Assembly: GCA_001770935.1 (NCBI GenBank)
Contig: MESI01000037.1
Location: 1-64,000, forward strand
DNA from: Burkholderiales bacterium RIFCSPLOWO2_12_FULL_61_40
Lineage (GTDB): Bacteria; Pseudomonadota; Gammaproteobacteria; Burkholderiales; Burkholderiaceae_C
DNA length: 64,000 bases
Direction of reading: 5' to 3'
Position numbers and translations under genes: made by a program
Part shown: piece by piece, positions 6,831 to 15,433 of the stretch
Position numbering within the stretch: the stretch's first letter is position 1
Layout: every line of letters starts with the position of its first letter
Notes under the pieces: model-generated
Told to the model about the DNA's origin: nothing
What the model saw: the letters and a program-made list of their open reading frames with translations, nothing else
The model's database searches: none

Positions 6831-9035
6831 ATGGAAATTAAAGTCAACTTTCTCGACAAGCTTCGCCTTGAAGCCAAGTTTGATGATTTCACGGTGGTGG
6901 CCGACCAGCCTATCCGCTACAAGGGCGATGGTTCGGCGCCAGGGCCGTTCGATTACTTTCTGGCTTCATCGGCTTTGTGCGCGGCTTACTTTGTGAAGCT
7001 GTACTGCGACACGCGCAATATTCCTACCGAGAATATTCGCCTGTCGCAGAACAATATTGTTGATCCGGAAAACCGTTATCAGCAGATTTTCAAAATTCAG
7101 GTGGAGCTACCAGCGGATATCTCCGCCAAAGACCGCCAGGGTATCTTGCGTTCCATCGAGCGTTGCACGGTCAAAAAAGTGGTGCAAGCCGGGCCCGAGT
7201 TTGTGATTGAAGAGGTAGAGAACCTGGATGCCGATGCCCAGGCCTTGCTGACCTTGAAACCCGATTCAGAGGCGAGCACCTATATTGTCGGCAAGGATCT
7301 GCCGCTGGAGCAAACCATTGCCAATATGGCGGGGGTGTTGGCGGGCTTGGGGATCAAGATTGAAATCGCTTCGTGGCGCAATCTGGTCCCCCATGTGTGG
7401 TCGCTGCATATCCGTGACGCGCACTCGCCGATGTGTTTTACCAATGGCAAGGGTTCGACCAAGGAAAGCGCCTTGGCCTCAAGCTTGGGCGAATATATCG
7501 AGCGCCTCAATAACAACCATTTCTACGCCGGGTCGTTCTGGGGTGAAGACATCGCCAATGCGGCGTTTGTGCACTACCCCAACGAGCGCTGGTTCAAGCC
7601 GGGCCGCAAAGATGCGTTGCCGGCCGGAATTCTGGATGCGTACTGCCTGCAAATTTACAACCCCGATGGCGAGTTGCGCGGCTCGCACCTGATCGACACC
7701 AACTCGGGCAATGTGCAGCGCGGTATCTGTTCGCTGCCCTATGTGCGCCAATCCGACGGCGCGGTGGTGTATTTTCCGTCCAACCTGGTCGAAAACCTGT
7801 TTGTGAGCAATGGCATGAGTGCCGGCAATACGCTGGCCGAGGCGCAGGTGCAATGCCTGTCGGAAATTTTCGAACGGGCGGTTAAACGCGAAATTCTGGA
7901 AGGTGAAATGGCACTGCCGGATGTGCCGCACGACGTGCTGGCGAAATACCCCGGCATTCTGGCCGGCATCAAAGGCTTGGAAGAGCAGGGCTTTCCGGTG
8001 CTGGTGAAGGATGCGTCGCTGGGCGGGGTGTACCCGGTGATGTGCGTGACCTTGATGAACCCGCGCACGGGCGGCGTGTTTGCCTCGTTTGGCGCACACC
8101 CCAGCCTGGCGGTGGCGCTGGAACGCAGTCTGACGGAGTTGCTGCAGGGCCGCAGTTTTGAAGGCCTGAACGATTTGCCTCGGCCCACCTTTGCAAGCGA
8201 AGCCGTGACGGAGCCCAACAATTTTGTGGAGCACTTCATCGATTCCAGCGGCATTGTGTCGTGGCGCTTTTTCAGTGCCAAAGCGGATTACGACTTTGTG
8301 GAGTGGGATTTTTCTGGCCAGGGCGAGAATTCCAACGCGCAGGAAGCCGCGACCTTGTTCGGCATTCTCCAAGCCATGGGCAAAGAAGCGTACATGGCGG
8401 TGGTTGACCAGCTAGGCGCCACGGCCTGCCGCATCCTGGTGCCGGGGTATTCGGAGGTGTATCCGGTCGATGATTTGATCTGGGACAACACCAACAAGGC
8501 ACTGCTGTTCCGCGCCGATATTCTGAACTTGCACAGCCTGGACGATGCGAGCCTGGAAGCCCTGCTGGAGCGTCTGGAGAACAACGAGCTGGACGACTAC
8601 TCCGACATCGCCACCTTGATCGGCATCGAATTTGACGAGAACACGGCCTGGGGCCAGCTGACCGTTCTGGAGTTGAAGCTGCTGATTCATCTCGCCTTGC
8701 AGCAATTCGAGGCGGCGCAAGAGCTGGTGGGCGCCTTCCTGCAGTACAACGACAACACGGTGGAGCGCGGCTTGTTTTACCAGGCCTTGCATGTGGTGCT
8801 GGAGGTGCAGCTGGACGATGATTTGGAACTGGACGACTACGTGGTCAATTTCCGCCGGATGTTCGGCAACCCGCGGATGGACGCGGTGCTGGGCTCAGTG
8901 GACGGCAGCGTGCGCTTTTTCGGCCTGGCGCCAACGAGCATGAAACTGGAGGGACTTGAGCGGCACCAGCGCCTGATCGACAGTTACACCAAATTGCACA
9001 CGGCACGGGCCAAGGTGGCGGCTACGCCCGGCTAG
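6831..9035 (+). CDS. ycaO: OsmC-YcaO fusion protein
   Basis: This 734-residue protein has an OsmC-like domain at about 1-145, a central YcaO domain at about 190-570 and a helical, acidic C-terminal region. This is the TIGR03549 architecture of E. coli YcaO. YcaO has been linked to beta-methylthiolation of ribosomal protein S12 together with RimO. YcaO domains in general activate backbone amides with ATP; which activity applies here cannot be told from sequence. ATG at 6831 is preceded by ggaa at suitable spacing. It stands alone, followed by a dispersed repeat. The protein is probably cytosolic. Confidence 0.85.
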   Translation: MEIKVNFLDKLRLEAKFDDFTVVADQPIRYKGDGSAPGPFDYFLASSALCAAYFVKLYCDTRNIPTENIRLSQNNIVDPENRYQQIFKIQVELPADISAKDRQGILRSIERCTVKKVVQAGPEFVIEEVENLDADAQALLTLKPDSEASTYIVGKDLPLEQTIANMAGVLAGLGIKIEIASWRNLVPHVWSLHIRDAHSPMCFTNGKGSTKESALASSLGEYIERLNNNHFYAGSFWGEDIANAAFVHYPNERWFKPGRKDALPAGILDAYCLQIYNPDGELRGSHLIDTNSGNVQRGICSLPYVRQSDGAVVYFPSNLVENLFVSNGMSAGNTLAEAQVQCLSEIFERAVKREILEGEMALPDVPHDVLAKYPGILAGIKGLEEQGFPVLVKDASLGGVYPVMCVTLMNPRTGGVFASFGAHPSLAVALERSLTELLQGRSFEGLNDLPRPTFASEAVTEPNNFVEHFIDSSGIVSWRFFSAKADYDFVEWDFSGQGENSNAQEAATLFGILQAMGKEAYMAVVDQLGATACRILVPGYSEVYPVDDLIWDNTNKALLFRADILNLHSLDDASLEALLERLENNELDDYSDIATLIGIEFDENTAWGQLTVLELKLLIHLALQQFEAAQELVGAFLQYNDNTVERGLFYQALHVVLEVQLDDDLELDDYVVNFRRMFGNPRMDAVLGSVDGSVRFFGLAPTSMKLEGLERHQRLIDSYTKLHTARAKVAATPG

Positions 9036-9066
9036 GCCGCCGCCGTCCTGCCGCGATGGATAAGTT

Positions 9067-9124
9067 TTGCTCCTAAAAGAATAGCTGCTTGCGCAATATC
9101 GGCGGGGGCTGGAGGCCTATTTTG
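9067..9124 (+). repeat. Dispersed Comamonadaceae repeat, copy 3
   Basis: tttgctcctaaaagaatagc, then tgcttgcgc, loop aatatcgg, then cgggggctggaggcctattt. It lies between the convergent ends of ycaO and the sigma-factor gene, abutting the last codons of the latter. Confidence 0.8.
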
Positions 9125-10043
9125 TTTTGTACTCACTTGACGCTCCCTTGTTGATCGGATGCACCCTGTCCGTGAATCCGTTGAGCTTGTCCGGATTGCG
9201 TACCGCAAACAGGCGTTGAATCCGCCCGGCATCCACCTCGATGGTAAAGGCCGTGGCCAGTCGCCCATCCTCGAAAGCCAGCACGCCTTGTGAGCCGTTG
9301 AAGCGTTGCGGCAGCATCCGGATTGCCACGTTCTGCTGCCGATAGCCCTCAAAAACCGCAACCAGAAAGCGTGCCACCGCCTCGGCCCCGCGCAGGACTG
9401 CGGGCAAGGCCGCCGCCTTGCCGCCGCCGTCGGAGTAGGCCTCCACCCCGTCGGCCAGCAGCGCAACCAGCTGTTCCAGATTGCCCTGGCGCACCGCGCC
9501 GATGAATCCCTCCAGCAAGCGGCGATGCTCCTCGGGCGTGGTGCGGAAGCGGGGGCGGTTGTCGCGCACGCGCTGGCGGGCCCGCGTCGCCAACTGACGG
9601 CAGTTGGCGCTGGTTTTGCCGATCACCGGCGCAATTTCGTCAAAACTCAGGTCGAACACATCGTGCAGCAGGAAGGCCGCGCGCTCGACCGGCGACAGTG
9701 TTTCCAGGGCCAGCAGCAGGGCGACCGACACGCTGTCGTCCAATTCCGCCTGTACGCTCGGGTCATCGCCAGCCTCCTCGGGGAAAGGTTCCGGCAGCCA
9801 GGTGCCGACGTAGACTTCGCGTTGTCGGCGGGCCGATTGCAGCTGGTTCAGCGCGATGCGGCTGCACACGGTGATCAGCCAGGCGCGCGGACTGTCCAGG
9901 CTGCCCGCCTCCACCCCGCGCCATTTCAGGTAAGTCTCCTGCACCACATCGCGTGCTTCGGCCAGCGTGCCCAGCATGCGGTAGGCGATGCCCTCCAGCG
10001 TGCGGCGGTTCTGTTCGAAGATCGCGGTATTTTCGTTCTGCAT
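9117..10043 (-). CDS. ECF41-family RNA polymerase sigma factor
   Basis: This 308-residue sigma factor has region 2 at about 10-75, region 4 at about 105-165 and a SnoaL/NTF2-like C-terminal domain. The ECF41 signatures are all visible: WLPEP in the linker (82-86), DGGGK (205-209) and NPDKL (283-287). In ECF41 factors the C-terminal domain modulates activity in place of a separate anti-sigma factor. It is the second gene of an operon, six bases after the azoreductase fusion. The ECF41-type promoter upstream of that gene implies autoregulation. ECF41 genes usually lie beside small oxidoreductase genes, which fits. Confidence 0.9.
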   Translation of the reverse strand: MQNENTAIFEQNRRTLEGIAYRMLGTLAEARDVVQETYLKWRGVEAGSLDSPRAWLITVCSRIALNQLQSARRQREVYVGTWLPEPFPEEAGDDPSVQAELDDSVSVALLLALETLSPVERAAFLLHDVFDLSFDEIAPVIGKTSANCRQLATRARQRVRDNRPRFRTTPEEHRRLLEGFIGAVRQGNLEQLVALLADGVEAYSDGGGKAAALPAVLRGAEAVARFLVAVFEGYRQQNVAIRMLPQRFNGSQGVLAFEDGRLATAFTIEVDAGRIQRLFAVRNPDKLNGFTDRVHPINKGASSEYKTK

Positions 10044-10049
10044 GCTGAT

Positions 10050-11060
10050 CTACTCGCTCGGATTCGACATCAGGACCGCAAAGCGCCAGCCCTTTTCCGT
10101 CAAACGGAAGACATGGGTATATTTCTGCCGGGCAGAGAATACCCCGCCCGCAGCATCCTGTTTCGCCATGACCACTTCCTGCCGGCCGGTCTCCACGGCC
10201 AGGCTGCCGCTGCGCTCGACGCGCAAGGGCTGCTTGCGGAACGCGGCGAACACGGCGCTGCGAAACAGCGCTTCCTCCGCCGCCAGAAAGCCGGCCTGTC
10301 CGCAGATGGCATCGCGATTCGGAATCAGGAGCTGGATGTCGTCCGCGCACAGCTCGGCGTAGGCGCGCGCATCGCCGCTGACGATGGCTGCGGCCTGGCC
10401 GTCGCGCAGGGCGCCAATCTGCCGCTTGTCATCGGCGCTGAACTCGCCGTGCCAGAGTGGGGCCTGCGCCTTGCCAAACAGACGATCCACCTGCTGCCGG
10501 GCGTCGGCCAAAGCCTGTTCCTTGGCTTCGCCACCCAGCGCCGTTCCCGCCACGGCGACGAGCGCCACCGGACCGATGCCGATGAAGGCCAGGATCGCCT
10601 TCAGGTAGGCCGTCTGAAAATCGTCGGCGCACTCCGGCGAAGCGAGGCCGCCGCGCGCGGCGATCAGCGTGGCTCCCCGGCCGTCCAGCAAGCCCCGATA
10701 ATTTCCCGCGCGCACTTCAAAGGTGGCATCGGCGCGGACGACGTGATCGAAATACGCCTTGAGCGTCGAGGGCAGGGTCAGGTTGTAGAGCGGGCTGCCG
10801 ATCAGCACATGGTCGGCGCCCTTGAGCTCATCGATCAAGTCGTCGGAAAGTGCGCAATCCGGCGACTGCCCGCGCCCCTGCTGGAAGGCCTCGAACATCG
10901 CGTTGGAAAGGTGGGGCACCGGATCGCTTGCCAAACAGCGCCGGACGACGCGCCCATCCGGGTGGTCCTCCAGCCATCGCGCCGCGAAATAGTCCGCCAG
11001 CACGCGGGTATGCGAGCCGTCGGTCCGGATGCTGGTATCGATTCTGAGCAATGTCTTCAT
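10050..11060 (-). CDS. FMN-dependent NADH-azoreductase fused to an NTF2/SnoaL domain
   Basis: A protein of about 336 residues. The first ~200 residues are an AzoR/AcpD flavodoxin-like quinone reductase (MKTLLRIDTSIR start; GSPLYNLTLPSTLKAYFDH is the FMN-site region). The last ~125 are an NTF2/SnoaL-like domain (GDARAYAELCADD ... WRFAVLMSNPSE). I chose ATG at 11060 because gaggttaccc provides a ribosome-binding site and the family begins here. It is first gene of the operon with the ECF41 factor. The NTF2-like extension echoes the C-terminal domain of the sigma factor itself. The physiological substrate is unknown, perhaps quinones. Confidence 0.82.
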   Translation of the reverse strand: MKTLLRIDTSIRTDGSHTRVLADYFAARWLEDHPDGRVVRRCLASDPVPHLSNAMFEAFQQGRGQSPDCALSDDLIDELKGADHVLIGSPLYNLTLPSTLKAYFDHVVRADATFEVRAGNYRGLLDGRGATLIAARGGLASPECADDFQTAYLKAILAFIGIGPVALVAVAGTALGGEAKEQALADARQQVDRLFGKAQAPLWHGEFSADDKRQIGALRDGQAAAIVSGDARAYAELCADDIQLLIPNRDAICGQAGFLAAEEALFRSAVFAAFRKQPLRVERSGSLAVETGRQEVVMAKQDAAGGVFSARQKYTHVFRLTEKGWRFAVLMSNPSE

Positions 11061-11092
11061 GGGTAACCTCATGTGGTTGATAGTGCCCATAA

Positions 11093-11119
11093 GACAATTG
11101 GGGTCTGAAAAATGTGACA
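11093..11119 (-). promoter_or_regulatory. ECF41-type promoter of the azoreductase-sigma operon
   Basis: On the minus strand TGTCACA (11119-11113) is followed after exactly 16 bases by TGTC (11096-11093), against the reported ECF41 consensus TGTCACA-N16-CGTC. It lies about 35 bases upstream of the azoreductase start, giving a leader of about 25-30 bases. An 8-bp inverted repeat (tgacaggc/gcctgtca, 11115-11122 and 11139-11146) overlaps the -35 element. Confidence 0.75.
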
Positions 11120-11151
11120 GGCGGTGAATTTAATTCGAGCCTGTCAGTGCC

Positions 11152-11754
11152 TCACAGCTGGCTGAGCAGATACAGCCCACTGCCACCAAACACAGCGCCC
11201 AGGCCGGAAATGGCCCAAGTAGCCGCGCCAGGCACAGAGCGACGGATGCCCTTGCCGACCACCATGCCACCGAAGTGCAGTGCCGCAGTGCTCAGCAGAA
11301 ATCCCACGGCATAAGCGGTAAAACCCGTGGCAGGCGCTTCGGCCCCGTGCGCCAAGCCGTGCAAAGAAGCTGCCAAGGCCACCATGCCAAGACCCAAAGG
11401 AGTAGGCATCTTCCGGCGGGAAAACACCAGCAAGGCCCCGAACAGCACGACGCTCAGGGAAATCAGGTGTTCAAGAAAAAGCAGGTTCACGCCCGCAGCG
11501 CCCAGCACGGCGCTGGCGACCAGGGACAGCAGGAACGTGGCCGGCCCCCACCAGGCCTTGTGTGCTGGCAGGGCCGACACCGACCACACGCCCACGGCCA
11601 CCATGGCCAGCAGGTGGTCCACACCGAAGGGGTGTACCAGGCCCTGGAAGACACCGGAGGTGTCGTGCCCCGTGTGGGCTTGCGCCGCACCCGCAGCCAG
11701 CGCCAAGGCCCCTGTGCCAATCCAGCGAAGTGATTTGGGAGATGGAAATTTCAT
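11152..11754 (-). CDS. hupE: HupE/UreJ family membrane protein
   Basis: This 200-residue protein has an N-terminal signal or first membrane segment (WIGTGALALAAGAAQAH) and six further hydrophobic stretches. It carries the HupE hallmark HPFGVDHLLAM and a second His motif LHGLAHG. HupE/UreJ proteins are thought to move nickel or related metals for hydrogenase or urease. The start at 11754 is supported by aggag at good spacing. It is transcribed away from the hydrogenase operon and has its own sigma-54-like promoter, so it should be co-regulated by HoxA. Confidence 0.88.
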   Translation of the reverse strand: MKFPSPKSLRWIGTGALALAAGAAQAHTGHDTSGVFQGLVHPFGVDHLLAMVAVGVWSVSALPAHKAWWGPATFLLSLVASAVLGAAGVNLLFLEHLISLSVVLFGALLVFSRRKMPTPLGLGMVALAASLHGLAHGAEAPATGFTAYAVGFLLSTAALHFGGMVVGKGIRRSVPGAATWAISGLGAVFGGSGLYLLSQL

Positions 11755-11805
11755 GCTTGCTCCTAGTTTTGTTAAATAGACCACGGTGTGCGTGCAAGCT
11801 CCAAA

Positions 11806-11821
11806 CGCAAAATCCATGCCC
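11806..11821 (-). promoter_or_regulatory. Sigma-54 promoter for hupE
   Basis: On the minus strand GGGCAT-N5-TTGCG places GG and GC at the correct -24/-12 spacing against TGGCAC-N5-TTGCA. The predicted transcript starts about 40 bases upstream of the hupE ATG. Confidence 0.6.
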
Positions 11822-11897
11822 ACGCCAGTGCCTGGACCAGCACCAGTGAAGAAGGGTCTGGCTGGGGCATTGCCGAGAAGCCCAGGCTGCCATAACT

Positions 11898-11924
11898 GGT
11901 TAGCACACTGGTTAGGTGCTAACC
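11898..11924. promoter_or_regulatory. Palindrome between divergent sigma-54 promoters, candidate HoxA site
   Basis: ggttagcac (11898-11906) and gtgctaacc (11916-11924) form a perfect 9-bp inverted repeat with a 9-base spacer that itself contains another ggttag. It lies roughly 115-130 bp from each predicted transcription start, the usual enhancer position for NtrC-type activators such as HoxA. Confidence 0.55.
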
Positions 11925-12014
11925 GTTTCGGGTTTGGAGTTTTCTCCACGGCACCTCCGTTTTTTCATGCATTTCCATTGATGAATGGGCCGTTTGCGCA
12001 GCCCGGTTGCATGC

Positions 12015-12030
12015 TGGCACGCAGTTTGCA
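12015..12030 (+). promoter_or_regulatory. Sigma-54 promoter for the hyb-hyp operon
   Basis: TGGCAC-GCAGT-TTGCA is a full match to the -24/-12 consensus. The transcript would start near 12041 and reach hybO at 12082. Hydrogenase promoters driven by HoxA in Cupriavidus necator are of this class. Confidence 0.85.
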
Positions 12031-12081
12031 GTTGTCTCCCCCATCAGGCCCGGACGAGGCTTGTTTATAGAAGGAGACGAC

Positions 12082-13263
12082 ATGGGCGATGTGAGTGAAA
12101 TTTTTGACATGGGCCGCAAGACTTTGCAGGCGGTGGAACGGCGTTTGGATTTGTCGAGGCGCGAATACCTGCAGTTTTGCGCCACCCTGGCGGTCACCAT
12201 GGGCTTGCCCAAAGGTGCCGATGCGGCGGTTGCCAAGGCGATAGAAACCGCCCAACGGCCTTCGGTCATCTGGCTGCATTTTCAGGAATGCACCGGGTGT
12301 TCTGAATCGCTCTTGCGTGCCGAGCACCCGACGCTGGAAAAACTGATTCTGGATGTCATTTCCCTGGACTACCACGAGACCTTGATGGCGGCGGCAGGCC
12401 ACCAGGCCGAGGCGGCCCGCAAAGACGCGATGAAAGCCCACAAAGGAAAATACATCCTGGTGGTGGAGGGTGCCATTCCGGTCAAGGACAACGGCAACTA
12501 CTGCAAAATTGGCGGCCACAAGGCCATCGATCTGGTCAAGGAATGCGCAGCCGACGCGGCGGCCGTGATCGCCATTGGCTCCTGCGCCTCCTGGGGCGGC
12601 ATGCCCTCCACCGGTCCCAATCCCACAGGGGCGTCCAGCGTGGGCGAAGTCCTGGGCAAACCGGTGGTGACCATCCCCGGCTGCCCGCCCAACCCCTACA
12701 ACTTTCTGGCCACCGTGGTCCACTTTCTGACCTTTGGCAAGCTTCCCGATGTAGACAAGCAGGGCCGCCCCAAGTTTGCCTACTCGCGCCTGATCCACGA
12801 AAACTGCGAGCGCCGGGCGCACTTCGATGCCGGCCGCTTTGCCATGGAGTTTGGCGATGCCGGCCACCGCCAGGGCTACTGCCTTTACAAGCTGGGCTGC
12901 AAAGGCCCGGAAACCTACGCCAATTGCTCCACGTTGGGTTTTGGCGATGCGGGCGAGAATAACTGGCCCGTGGGCTGCGGCCACCCCTGCATCGGTTGCA
13001 GTGAACAGGGGGTGGGCTTTACCAAACCGATCCACCAGGTGGCCAAGATGCTGAACATTGCGCCCCCGCTGCAATACGCACGCATTGTGGAAGAGCAAGG
13101 CCAGGGCGCTTCGTTCGCATCGGCCGCTGCACTCGCAGCGCTGGCCGGAGCGGCCGCCGGGGCTGCGGTGATGCTGACCCGCAACCTCGGTTTGTCGCAT
13201 GCGGCAGAGGAAGCCGAGCGCGCCAAAGCCGACAGCAAAACCGATGGCCAGGCCAAGGGGTAG
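12082..13263 (+). CDS. hybO: [NiFe] hydrogenase small subunit, HybO type
   Basis: 393 residues with a Tat signal (SRREYLQFCA at 25-34). ECTGCSESLLR (Cys70 and Cys73) begins the proximal cluster ligands, GSCASWGG and IPGCPPNP follow, and medial and distal cluster cysteines are present (HENCERR, CLYKLGCKGPETYANCS, HPCIGCSEQG). A C-terminal hydrophobic anchor lies near 350-375. It resembles E. coli HybO throughout. The motif CTGC, not CTCC, argues against the six-cysteine proximal cluster of oxygen-tolerant enzymes. I chose ATG at 12082, with aaggaga in front, over upstream starts. First gene of the operon. Confidence 0.93.
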   Translation: MGDVSEIFDMGRKTLQAVERRLDLSRREYLQFCATLAVTMGLPKGADAAVAKAIETAQRPSVIWLHFQECTGCSESLLRAEHPTLEKLILDVISLDYHETLMAAAGHQAEAARKDAMKAHKGKYILVVEGAIPVKDNGNYCKIGGHKAIDLVKECAADAAAVIAIGSCASWGGMPSTGPNPTGASSVGEVLGKPVVTIPGCPPNPYNFLATVVHFLTFGKLPDVDKQGRPKFAYSRLIHENCERRAHFDAGRFAMEFGDAGHRQGYCLYKLGCKGPETYANCSTLGFGDAGENNWPVGCGHPCIGCSEQGVGFTKPIHQVAKMLNIAPPLQYARIVEEQGQGASFASAAALAALAGAAAGAAVMLTRNLGLSHAAEEAERAKADSKTDGQAKG

Positions 13264-13265
13264 CC

Positions 13266-14261
13266 ATGGACAGCCGCCGCCATTTTCTCAAGGGGGTCCT
13301 CGCCAGTGGTGCCGCCGCAGCCACCGCTGTGGTTGCGCCCCCCGCCTGTGCCAGGGAACCCCATGCCCGACCGCCCGAGGCGCTGGGATTGCTGTACGAC
13401 GCGACCTTGTGCATCGGTTGCAAGGCCTGTGTTGCCGCTTGCAAAGAGGCCAATGACAATCCACCCGAATTTTCCACACCGGATCAATTGTGGGATACGC
13501 CGCTCGATACCTCGGGGCATACCTTCAACCTGATCAAGATGTACCGAAACGGCACCATGGAGACCAAGGACGCCGAAGTCAACGGCTACGCCTTCATGAA
13601 AACGTCGTGTATGCACTGCGCAGACCCGTCCTGCGTTTCTGCCTGCCCGGTGTCGGCCATGACCAAAGACCCCGTCACCGGTGTCGTGCGCTACAACCCC
13701 GACAAATGCATCGGCTGCCGTTACTGTGTTGCCGCCTGTCCTTTCGGCATTCCCAAGTACCAGTACGACTCGCCCACGGGGCGCATCGGCAAGTGCGAAC
13801 TGTGCCGCCACCGCTTCCAAGACGGGCACTACTCCGCCTGTGCCGAAGTTTGTCCGACGGGGGCCACCCTGTTCGGAAAAACTTCCGACTTGCTCGTGGA
13901 GGCCAAGCGCCGCCTGGCCTTGAAGCCGGGCGAGACTGCCACCTTCCCGCGCGGAAAACTGGGGGGGAAAGACCAGAGTTATGAAGCGCCCGCAGGCAAG
14001 TACCTGCAGCACGTTTATGGTGAAAAGGAGTACGGCGGCACCCAGGTGCTCAAACTCTCCAGCGTGAGTTTTGAGAAAGTGGGTATGCCGAATCTGCCCG
14101 AGGACTCTGCGGCCGTCATGTCCGAAACCATACAGCACACGCTCTATGCCAACCTGGCGATGCCCCTGGCGGTGCTGGGGGCGCTGACGTATGTGGCCAA
14201 GCGCAATGTCAAGTCCGACGGTGCGCCGTCCGACACCCAGGAGGAAGACCATGGCCAATAA
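13266..14261 (+). CDS. hybA: Hydrogenase iron-sulfur subunit HybA
   Basis: 331 residues. A Tat signal (SRRHFLKG at 3-10) precedes four ferredoxin-like cysteine clusters: CIGCKACVAACK (49-60), CMHCADPSCVSACP, CIGCRYCVAACP and CELCRHRF ... CAEVCP. A C-terminal membrane segment near 285-310 anchors it on the periplasmic side. HybA passes electrons from the small subunit to HybB. It starts two bases after hybO and overlaps hybB by 11 bases. Confidence 0.92.
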   Translation: MDSRRHFLKGVLASGAAAATAVVAPPACAREPHARPPEALGLLYDATLCIGCKACVAACKEANDNPPEFSTPDQLWDTPLDTSGHTFNLIKMYRNGTMETKDAEVNGYAFMKTSCMHCADPSCVSACPVSAMTKDPVTGVVRYNPDKCIGCRYCVAACPFGIPKYQYDSPTGRIGKCELCRHRFQDGHYSACAEVCPTGATLFGKTSDLLVEAKRRLALKPGETATFPRGKLGGKDQSYEAPAGKYLQHVYGEKEYGGTQVLKLSSVSFEKVGMPNLPEDSAAVMSETIQHTLYANLAMPLAVLGALTYVAKRNVKSDGAPSDTQEEDHGQ

Positions 14262-15411
14262 CTCCCATGCAGCACCCGCACCCGTAGGCGGCAGTCTGGT
14301 CAATGCGGCGACCCTGAGCTGTGGCGTCCTCATCGCCCTGATGCTGGCGGTGCTGGTGGTGCGCTTCCTGTTTGGGCTGGGGAGCGTCACCGCGCTCAAC
14401 GATGGCTACCCCTGGGGCATCTGGGTGGTGGTGGATGTGATGATCGGCTCGGCCTTTGCCTGCGGCGGCTTTTCCGTGGCCATGCTGGTCTACATCTTCA
14501 ACAAGGGGCAATACCACCCCTTGGTTCGACCGGCCCTGTTGGCCAGTCTCTTTGGCTACACCCTGGCGGGCGTGGGGGTTATTTTTGACCTGGGCCGCTG
14601 GTGGAATGTGTGGAACATGTTCTGGCCGGGGTCCATCAATCCCAACTCGGTGATGTTCGAAGTGGCGATCTGCATTTCGCTCTACATCATGGTGATGTGG
14701 ATCGAGTTTTCTCCCGCCTTCCTGGAGAAGATGGGCAAACACGAGACCAAAAAACGGCTCAACAAAGTGATGTTTTTTGTCATCGCCCTGGGCACCTTGC
14801 TGCCGATGATGCACCAGTCCTCACTGGGTACTTTGCTGGTGGTGATGGGGACACAAATCAACCCCTTGTGGCAGACGCCGATGCTGCCGGTGCTGTATTT
14901 GCTGTCCGCGATCACCATGGGGTATGCGGTGGTGCTGTTCGAGTCCTGCGTGGCGGCTTCCAGCTTTCGCCGCAAGATCGAGATGCACCTGCTCACGCCC
15001 CTGTCGAAGGTCATGCTGGGCACGCTCGCCGTCTTTCTGGTGGTTCGGTTCGGCGACCTGGTGGCACGGGGTGCGCTTTCCAATGCCTTTGCCCCCACCC
15101 TCCAGGCGCTTTCCTTCTGGTTGGAGACCGCCTGTTTTGTGGCGCCGCTGGTGCTGATTGGGGCCGAAAGCAACCGGCGCAATCCCGCCAGACTGTTCAT
15201 CGCGGGCGTTTTGCTGATGCTGGGCGGCTCGCTGATGCGTCTGAATGGTTTTCTCATCGGTTACGAGACCGGCGCAGGCTTCAGCTATTTTCCGACGCTG
15301 GCAGAAGTGCTGGTGACGGCGGGCATGTTCGCCATCGAGGTGCTCGGCTACATCATCATCACCCGTCGCTTCCCGGTACTGCCGCGCGAAGACGCGCTGG
15401 TGGCCCACTAA
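14251..15411 (+). CDS. hybB: Hydrogenase membrane subunit HybB (NrfD/PsrC family)
   Basis: 386 residues with about ten hydrophobic segments, typical of NrfD/PsrC quinone-reacting membrane proteins. It should take electrons from HybA to the quinone pool without haem. I chose ATG at 14251 because gaggaag precedes it; the start lies inside hybA, so translation is coupled. Confidence 0.92.
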   Translation: MANNSHAAPAPVGGSLVNAATLSCGVLIALMLAVLVVRFLFGLGSVTALNDGYPWGIWVVVDVMIGSAFACGGFSVAMLVYIFNKGQYHPLVRPALLASLFGYTLAGVGVIFDLGRWWNVWNMFWPGSINPNSVMFEVAICISLYIMVMWIEFSPAFLEKMGKHETKKRLNKVMFFVIALGTLLPMMHQSSLGTLLVVMGTQINPLWQTPMLPVLYLLSAITMGYAVVLFESCVAASSFRRKIEMHLLTPLSKVMLGTLAVFLVVRFGDLVARGALSNAFAPTLQALSFWLETACFVAPLVLIGAESNRRNPARLFIAGVLLMLGGSLMRLNGFLIGYETGAGFSYFPTLAEVLVTAGMFAIEVLGYIIITRRFPVLPREDALVAH

Positions 15412-15433
15412 AAATCAAGAATGGAGACAGACA

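Noticed and set aside
9306..11066. 586-codon open frame antisense to the sigma factor and azoreductase genes
   Set aside because: It mirrors two recognised genes with family motifs and has no family features itself; long antisense frames are common in GC-rich DNA.
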